From the NCBI GenBank assembly GCA_040902745.1, contig JBBDWR010000013.1, forward strand, positions 124,001 through 188,000: a stretch of DNA of 64,000 bases. The letters run 5' to 3'. The number at the start of each line of letters is the position of its first letter. The stretch's first letter is position 1. The position numbers and the translations under genes are program-made. This DNA is from JBBDWR01 sp040902745 (lineage in GTDB: Bacteria; Actinomycetota; UBA4738; HRBIN12). This document shows, one piece after another, positions 59,467 to 64,000 of the stretch. The notes beneath the pieces are model-generated. The model was not told the DNA's origin, did no database searches, and worked only from the letters and a program-made list of their open reading frames with translations.

Positions 59467-60001
59467 CGGCGTCCTCCTCGTCGAGGGCCAGTGCCTCGCA
59501 CATCGCCTTACGGGCGCGATGCATGCGGCTCTTCACGGTGCCGACGCGCACGTGCAGAACGTCGGCCGCCTCCTGATAGCTCAATCCATAGACCTCGATC
59601 AGCAGGAACGGCTCCCGGTGTTCGGCGGAAACCGCAGTCAGGGCGGTGTCGAGCTCCATGCGCGCGACCGGGTCGGTGTCCTCTCCGGGCAGCGGCGCGA
59701 GGAGGTCACGTTCGGCCCGCTGGCTGCGCGCTCGCAGCGCGTCCATCGCGCAGTTCCGCGTGATCCGCAGCAGCCAGCTCGAGAACTTGCAGTCGCCGCG
59801 GAACGAGTGCAAGAAGCGGAACGCACGCAGATAGGTCTCCTGCGTGATGTCCTCGGCGGTCGCCGTATCGCGGGCCAGGTGGAGGGCGAATCGGTACACG
59901 TCGGCCTGACTGGCTCGCACCAGCTCTTCGAACGCACCGAGGTCGCCCTGACGGGCGCGTCGGAGGGTCCTGGGATCGGGGTCTCGCACGGGGGACGTCA
60001 C
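59456..60001 (-). CDS. ECF-family RNA polymerase sigma factor
   Basis: A 181-residue extracytoplasmic-function sigma factor. Region 2 covers EELVRASQADVYRFALHLAR and AEDITQETYLRAFRFLHSF; region 4 ends in YGLSYQEAADVLHVRVGTVK and SRMHRARKAM. GTG start at 60001; a TAGGCT box lies about 21 bases upstream. First gene of an operon with its own anti-sigma factor and a wall peptidase, so it probably controls a cell-envelope stress regulon, including perhaps this operon. Confidence 0.92.
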   Translation of the reverse strand: MTSPVRDPDPRTLRRARQGDLGAFEELVRASQADVYRFALHLARDTATAEDITQETYLRAFRFLHSFRGDCKFSSWLLRITRNCAMDALRARSQRAERDLLAPLPGEDTDPVARMELDTALTAVSAEHREPFLLIEVYGLSYQEAADVLHVRVGTVKSRMHRARKAMCEALALDEEDAGEV

Positions 60002-60132
60002 CTCAGACGGTCGTGCACGCCAAGCCTAGTCGGGCATCCGGAGCATGGGTACTGCGTGTGTGACCGGACATCGTGCCCAAAGGTTCCCAGACTGGGAGGG
60101 CCAGACGGAGGGGCAGACCGGCGAAGCGCTCG

Positions 60133-60420
60133 TCAGGCGCGCGGGTGCGTGCGTGAGGCGGGATGTTCGAGCAGGTCGGCGAGCCGCTCCGCCCGCTGTA
60201 GGGCCTCCTGAGTGCGTCCACCGGAGACGGCACCCGTGATCTCGAGGATCTCGGTCTCGATGCGGGGATCGACCGAACCGTCGTCGCCCGCCGCCTTGCG
60301 AACGGCCGGATCGAGGCGCCGAACCGTGCCTTCGAGCCGGGCGAGCGCGTCGGAGAGGGCCGCGACGCTGGTGCGCCCGTGCCGCTGCCGCCAATCGTCG
60401 AGGGAGATGACCTGACCCAT
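60133..60420 (-). CDS. Small hypothetical protein
   Basis: A 95-residue charged helical protein (ISLDDWRQRHGRTSVAALSD; TEILEITGAVSGGRTQEALQ), no signal or membrane segment, unknown family. A leaderless promoter defines the ATG. It lies between the divergent coiled-coil gene and the ECF operon. Confidence 0.6.
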   Translation of the reverse strand: MGQVISLDDWRQRHGRTSVAALSDALARLEGTVRRLDPAVRKAAGDDGSVDPRIETEILEITGAVSGGRTQEALQRAERLADLLEHPASRTHPRA

Positions 60421-60426
60421 GACGCG

Positions 60427-60432
60427 ATCCTA
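60427..60432 (-). promoter_or_regulatory. -10 box (TAGGAT) of the gene at 60420
   Basis: Minus strand: TAGGAT, 6 bases, ATG at 60420. Confidence 0.55.
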
Positions 60433-60554
60433 GCCCGGGGGTGTGACACGACGGTGCAGCCCGGAGGTCGCGCTTGCTCGGACCAGCCACGGAACCGCCT
60501 GGGTCCGGTCGCGGTCTTCCTGGGCAGTGTCCGTTCCCGACGCAGGAGGTCCAG

Positions 60555-61370
60555 ATGGGTGCCGTCCGGCCGGTCGTTCGCGCGGGGTTCGTGATGTTCG
60601 TGTTCGGTGCGGTGCTCGCGCTTCCCGGCTCGGCCGAAGCAGGCGGCTCTCCGTTCGGCCCCGGACGGGATCACTACGCGGTGGGCGATCGGGTGTCGAT
60701 CGAGGGGGGGATCTGCGAGACGGGCCAGTTGAACGGGACGTTGAAGGACGGTCCGTACTTCCTCTCCCTGGTGCCCGGAGCATCGGAGCGCTCCGGGATG
60801 CCCTCGCCGTCGGCGATCCAGGTCGCCGAGATCCAGATCGCCGGGACCGGGGGGTGCGATCTCCGAGCTCACGCGGAGTTCGTCGTGCCCGACGTGCCAC
60901 CTGGGTACTGGTCGCTCGCATACTGCAACGATCCCTGCACGGTGAACGGTCTCGGCGACGTCGTGACGTGGGGGTTCTGGATCGGTTCGACCCGGCTCGA
61001 ATCAGCCCTGCTGTCTCGGGTGGACCGGCTCGAACGGACGGTGGGAACGCTGTCGGAGCGGGCCAGGGACCTCCGCGAGTCCAAGCGCGCACTCGAGGTG
61101 ACGACCGCGCGGCTTGCCGACGCCCGCACCGAGCTGGTCGCGGTGCAGGAACGTGCCGATCTGGTCTCCACTCAGCTCGCGGACGCGCGACGCCGCACGG
61201 TCGACATGCGCAATCGACTTGACGGCGCGGTGTTCGCGCCGAGCAGGTTCGCGCTGGCGACCGCGCTCGCGGTCGTGGCGCTCCTCGTCGTGATCTTGGT
61301 CACATTGCTCCGCCGGCGCCAAGAACCCGCCGATCCGCAAGCGGAATCGGCCAACTCGGGGATGGCGTAG
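60555..61370 (+). CDS. Exported coiled-coil membrane protein of unknown function
   Basis: A 271-residue protein with a near-ideal AGGAGGTCCAG ribosome site. Signal peptide residues 1-29 (VMFVFGAVLALPGSAEAGG). The outside domain of about 115 residues has four cysteines (ICETG, GGCDL, YCNDPC), likely two disulfides. A coiled coil follows at about 150-220 (LERTVGTLSERARDLRESKR). One helix at about 235-255 (ATALAVVALLVVILVTLL) ends in RRR, so the C-terminus is inside. Topology suggests a surface receptor or structural protein. Confidence 0.75.
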   Translation: MGAVRPVVRAGFVMFVFGAVLALPGSAEAGGSPFGPGRDHYAVGDRVSIEGGICETGQLNGTLKDGPYFLSLVPGASERSGMPSPSAIQVAEIQIAGTGGCDLRAHAEFVVPDVPPGYWSLAYCNDPCTVNGLGDVVTWGFWIGSTRLESALLSRVDRLERTVGTLSERARDLRESKRALEVTTARLADARTELVAVQERADLVSTQLADARRRTVDMRNRLDGAVFAPSRFALATALAVVALLVVILVTLLRRRQEPADPQAESANSGMA

Positions 61371-61493
61371 CACTCCGGCGCCGGATAACCTCGTCGAACG
61401 GTCGCCACCGACGCGATCACCCAGCTTTCTCCCCCTTGGCCTCCCTCGATGGTTCCGCGCGCCCGACGGTCTTGCGCGCCAGAGGGAGGATCG

Positions 61494-62567
61494 ATGGACA
61501 ACGTCGCACGCGTCGTACTCGGTGTGGAGCAGCATGACGTCGCCGAGCAGGTCATGCACTACCTCGACCGAACGGGTCGAGCCCGCGTCGTGGCCACAGC
61601 AGGCGACGAACGCCAGCTCGAAGAGGCGGTTCGTCAGAGCGACCCCGATGTCGTGGTCGCGTCGCCCACGCTGGCGCGCGCGGGAGGCAACGGCGGTCCG
61701 CTGTTCGCGCTCGAGACTCGGGAGTCGGTCGCCTCTCTTCGCGCGGCGATCCGTGCGGGGGCCGTCGGCTACTACCTGTGGCCCGACGAACGGGAAGCCT
61801 TGGCGGGCGCCACCGCGCGGCTGCGCGTCTCGGCGCCGAAGGACGGCAAGCGCGGACGGGTGATCGCGGTCCATGGTCCGCGCGGAGGGGCCGGAGCGAC
61901 CTTCGTCGCGACCCACCTGGCGGCGGCGTTCGCCCGCGCCGACCGTAGCTGCCTGCTGGTGGACGCCGATCCTCTGTTCGCGGATCTCACGACCGCGCTC
62001 GGCGTCCCCGACGATCCGTCGCCGCGCACGCTCGCCGATCTTCTCCCTCTCGTCGACGAGTTGACGCCCGAGCACGTCGCCGATGTCGCGTGGGCGCACG
62101 GGGCCGGGTTCCGGGTGCTGCTCGCGCCCGAGGCCGATGTCGCCTTGCGCGTCGAGCCCCGCGAACTCCGTGGCGTAGGCTGGGCGGCGGCCCACACGTC
62201 GGACGTCGTGCTCCTGCACTTGCCCCGCGAGTTCGGTGAGGTGGCTCGAGCCGCGTTGGAGCAAGCGGATCGGGTGCTGCTCGTCGTGGCGCTCGATGTG
62301 TTGTCGTTCCGGGCGGGGGTCCGGTCGATCCGCGTACTGGACGAACTCGGGTTCCATGGACGGTGCGACGTGGTCGTCAACCGGGCGCGGCGGAGTGATC
62401 TGACGCCCGCCGACGTCGAGCGTGCCTTCGGCTGCGCACCTCTCGCCGTGATCCCGGCCGATCCGGCCGTGGGTCCGGCGCAGGACCGGGGCCGGTTGTT
62501 GCCGGCGAGGACTCGCGCCGTCCGCGCGATCGATGGGCTCGCCGCCGACTTGCTGGAGTCTCCCTGA
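61494..62567 (+). CDS. CpaE/TadZ-like MinD-superfamily ATPase
   Basis: A 357-residue protein. Residues 1-115 form a receiver-like domain (DPDVVVASPTLAR; AIRAGAVGYYLWPDE) and residues 122-350 a SIMIBI ATPase domain. The deviant Walker A is HGPRGGAGATFVATHLA, lacking both lysines of MinD (Arg and Ala instead), a trait shared in part with TadZ/CpaE. Also visible: LLVDADPLFADLT and VNRARRSDL. TadZ proteins place Flp/Tad pilus machinery at the pole; no other tad gene is in the window. A GGGAGG ribosome site fixes the ATG. Confidence 0.82.
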   Translation: MDNVARVVLGVEQHDVAEQVMHYLDRTGRARVVATAGDERQLEEAVRQSDPDVVVASPTLARAGGNGGPLFALETRESVASLRAAIRAGAVGYYLWPDEREALAGATARLRVSAPKDGKRGRVIAVHGPRGGAGATFVATHLAAAFARADRSCLLVDADPLFADLTTALGVPDDPSPRTLADLLPLVDELTPEHVADVAWAHGAGFRVLLAPEADVALRVEPRELRGVGWAAAHTSDVVLLHLPREFGEVARAALEQADRVLLVVALDVLSFRAGVRSIRVLDELGFHGRCDVVVNRARRSDLTPADVERAFGCAPLAVIPADPAVGPAQDRGRLLPARTRAVRAIDGLAADLLESP

Positions 62568-62684
62568 GCGCATCGCCGGTCGGTCCGAACCCGCCGCAGC
62601 GGCATGTCTACGTGTGAGGCGTTGGGGCGGAGGGGCCGTGGGGCCTCAGTCGAAGGTCCGATGCGGGACGTCCCCCGAGCGGGG

Positions 62685-62690
62685 TAGCCT
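62685..62690 (+). promoter_or_regulatory. -10 box (TAGCCT) of the first GH26-like gene
   Basis: TAGCCT, 6 bases, ATG at 62697. Confidence 0.6.
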
Positions 62691-62696
62691 CCCTGC

Positions 62697-63719
62697 ATGT
62701 CCAGACGACCCCTGCTTCTTTTCGTGTGCGCGTGTTTGCTCGTTCCGGCTGGTCTCCTCGCCTCGGGGTCCGCCGGCGCCGGGGTGCTGGATCCGTCGCC
62801 CGTGATGTTCGGCACGGTCGGCAACCGGCCCGGTCTGCCCTCGATCCGGGCGACCGTCGAGCAGGCGGAGGACCAGCTGAATCGCCCGATGGCAGCGGTC
62901 CGCATCTACGACTTCTGGAACACGACGTTCCCACAGAATCACCACCGCTGGCTGCGCAACACCGGGCACACGATCTACCTCTCGGTGAAATCGGAGCTTG
63001 AGAACGGAACGGACATCCCGTGGGCGGACGTCGCCGATGCGCCTAAGGGTTCGCCGATCCACGACAACATCGTCCGGTGGGCGCGCAAGCTGCGCGACTT
63101 CGGCGATCCGATCCACTTCACCTTCAACCACGAGCCCGAGACGGGTCACAACACGCATCGGGGTACGCCAAGGGACTACCGCGAGGCCTGGCGTCGGATC
63201 GTCAAGGTCTTCCGCAAGAAGGGCGCCGACGACAACGTCACGTTCACCTGGATCATGACCGACCACGCGTTCCGTGTCGGTGAGAACGACCGCCGCTACG
63301 CGCCCAACTGGTGGCCCGGCGAGGACTACGTCGAGGAGATGGGCGCCGACGTCTACAACTGGTTCGAATGCCGTCCGGAGCAGGACATCCCATGGCGCAC
63401 GCCGGCCTATCTGATGGAGGGCTACCGGCAGTTCGGCGCACAGTACCCGGGCATCCCGATGTCGCTGCCCGAGTGGGCCACCGTCGAGGACCCCGATCAA
63501 CCCGGTCGCAAGGCCGAGTTCATCGGCCAGATGCAGAACCTGTTGCAGGAACCGGAGTGGAGCCAGATGAAGTCGGTGCTGTATTTCAACCGGCCGGGAA
63601 CCGCGTATCCGACGTGCAACTGGGCGTTCGACTCCAGCGAGAGCTCGCGCGCCGCGCTCGAGACGATGGGCGCCGACCCCTGGTACCAGCGATCGGAGAG
63701 CATCAACTATCCGGCCTGA
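62697..63719 (+). CDS. Secreted GH26-like glycoside hydrolase
   Basis: A 340-residue exported protein: signal peptide residues 1-29, then a TIM-barrel domain resembling beta-mannanase family GH26. The candidate acid/base is Glu in HFTFNHEPETGHN near residue 145 and the candidate nucleophile Glu in SLPEWATVEDP near residue 260, the spacing expected for clan GH-A. The N-terminal segment SPVMFGTVGNRPG is repeated in the next gene. Substrate (mannan or other polysaccharide) is inferred only from the family. Confidence 0.78.
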   Translation: MSRRPLLLFVCACLLVPAGLLASGSAGAGVLDPSPVMFGTVGNRPGLPSIRATVEQAEDQLNRPMAAVRIYDFWNTTFPQNHHRWLRNTGHTIYLSVKSELENGTDIPWADVADAPKGSPIHDNIVRWARKLRDFGDPIHFTFNHEPETGHNTHRGTPRDYREAWRRIVKVFRKKGADDNVTFTWIMTDHAFRVGENDRRYAPNWWPGEDYVEEMGADVYNWFECRPEQDIPWRTPAYLMEGYRQFGAQYPGIPMSLPEWATVEDPDQPGRKAEFIGQMQNLLQEPEWSQMKSVLYFNRPGTAYPTCNWAFDSSESSRAALETMGADPWYQRSESINYPA

Positions 63720-63760
63720 TCGGCCGGAGGAGACAGGGGTGCGCTCGCGCCCACAGAGAG

Positions 63761-63766
63761 TAGGGT
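63761..63766 (+). promoter_or_regulatory. -10 box (TAGGGT) of the second GH26-like gene
   Basis: TAGGGT, 6 bases, ATG at 63773. Confidence 0.55.
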
Positions 63767-63772
63767 TGGTCG

Positions 63773-64000
63773 ATGCTGCGTAAGGCTCCCCCCATCGTCC
63801 TCGCGATCGCTTTGGTCGCCGCGGGCGTCCTGATCGCGGAGCCCGGCGCGAGCGCCGGCCCCGCCCCGTCACCGGTGATGTTCGGCACGATCGGCAGACG
63901 TCCCGGCATCGCCTCGATCCAGGCCGGCGTGCTGGAGGTCGAGGATCAGCTCAATCGGCCGATGGCCGCGATACGCATCTACGACTTCTGGAACACCAAG
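63773..64000 (+). CDS. Second secreted GH26-like protein, partial at window end
   Basis: The first 76 codons are inside the window. Signal peptide (IVLAIALVAAGVLIAEPGAS) and then SPVMFGTIGRRPG and LNRPMAAIRIYDFWNT, nearly identical to the same region of the preceding gene, so the two are tandem paralogues with separate promoters. No active-site residues are reached. Confidence 0.8.
   Translation, partial: MLRKAPPIVLAIALVAAGVLIAEPGASAGPAPSPVMFGTIGRRPGIASIQAGVLEVEDQLNRPMAAIRIYDFWNTK

Noticed and set aside
1..64000. CRISPR arrays, rRNA genes, transposases or phage integrases
   Set aside because: Read through on both strands; no regularly spaced repeats, rRNA motifs or DDE/tyrosine/serine recombinase motifs were seen.

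Overview
The window is high-GC DNA, by eye about two-thirds G+C. Genes are densely packed, often with ATGA/GTGA start-stop overlaps and GTG starts. Several traits suggest an actinobacterium (Actinomycetota), perhaps a deep-branching uncultured lineage: many start codons lie 6-9 nt after a TANNNT -10 box (leaderless transcripts), and there is a YCII protein beside an ECF sigma gene, a TadZ/CpaE-like protein and a pterin dehydratase/VOC fusion. One run of exactly 100 N marks a scaffold gap, so this is a draft or metagenome assembly. The class cannot be fixed from sequence alone.

Layout. 1-5.3 kb (-): a peptide ABC transporter (ATPase, cut by the window edge, two permeases and a binding protein) behind an S66 LD-carboxypeptidase-like enzyme, probably peptide or murein-peptide uptake. 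5.5-7.8 kb (-): a C45 acyltransferase/hydrolase and a 2-hydroxyacid dehydrogenase. 7.9-13.7 kb (+): greA, a CDP-alcohol phosphatidyltransferase, an FG-GAP surface protein, a Rieske protein coupled to zwf, and a membrane-anchored protein. 13.9-14.6 kb: a secreted repeat protein interrupted by the gap. 14.7-20.5 kb: a protein kinase, trpB2, a decayed ECF sigma gene with its YCII partner, a glutaryl-CoA-dehydrogenase-like enzyme and a CBS protein. 20.6-22.6 kb: mutY and an LLM flavin enzyme.

22.6-39.3 kb is the most distinctive block. A zinc ABC transporter (znuA-znuC-znuB) and Fur/Zur regulator are followed by a (-) operon: a degenerate alkaline-phosphatase-superfamily protein, a UPF0718 permease and a TIGR03943 protein. 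Divergent to it is a (+) operon of four tandem secreted alkaline-phosphatase-superfamily enzymes and a 1161-residue membrane protein that joins a GT-C-like half to an MFS transporter. All five phosphatase-like proteins carry the normally C-terminal part of the fold at their N-terminus and have a cysteine near each end. They look circularly permuted and disulfide-stapled.

39.3-52.9 kb: a DMT exporter, an alpha/beta hydrolase and an AAA ATPase sharing a perfectly palindromic divergent promoter, the principal sigma factor, a PAS-GGDEF-EAL protein, a PlsC-like acyltransferase, an M20 peptidase, a PAS histidine kinase, and MOSC, methyltransferase and GNAT genes with a VOC fragment. 52.2-53.4 kb: a truncated pterin dehydratase/VOC gene, a low-quality stretch and a selenocysteine tRNA. 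53.5-64 kb: an lgt-like gene, a DUF2071 protein, a HAD phosphatase, a candidate structured RNA, an ECF sigma / anti-sigma / VanY-like peptidase operon, a coiled-coil membrane protein, a TadZ-like ATPase and two tandem GH26-like glycosidases, the last cut by the window end.
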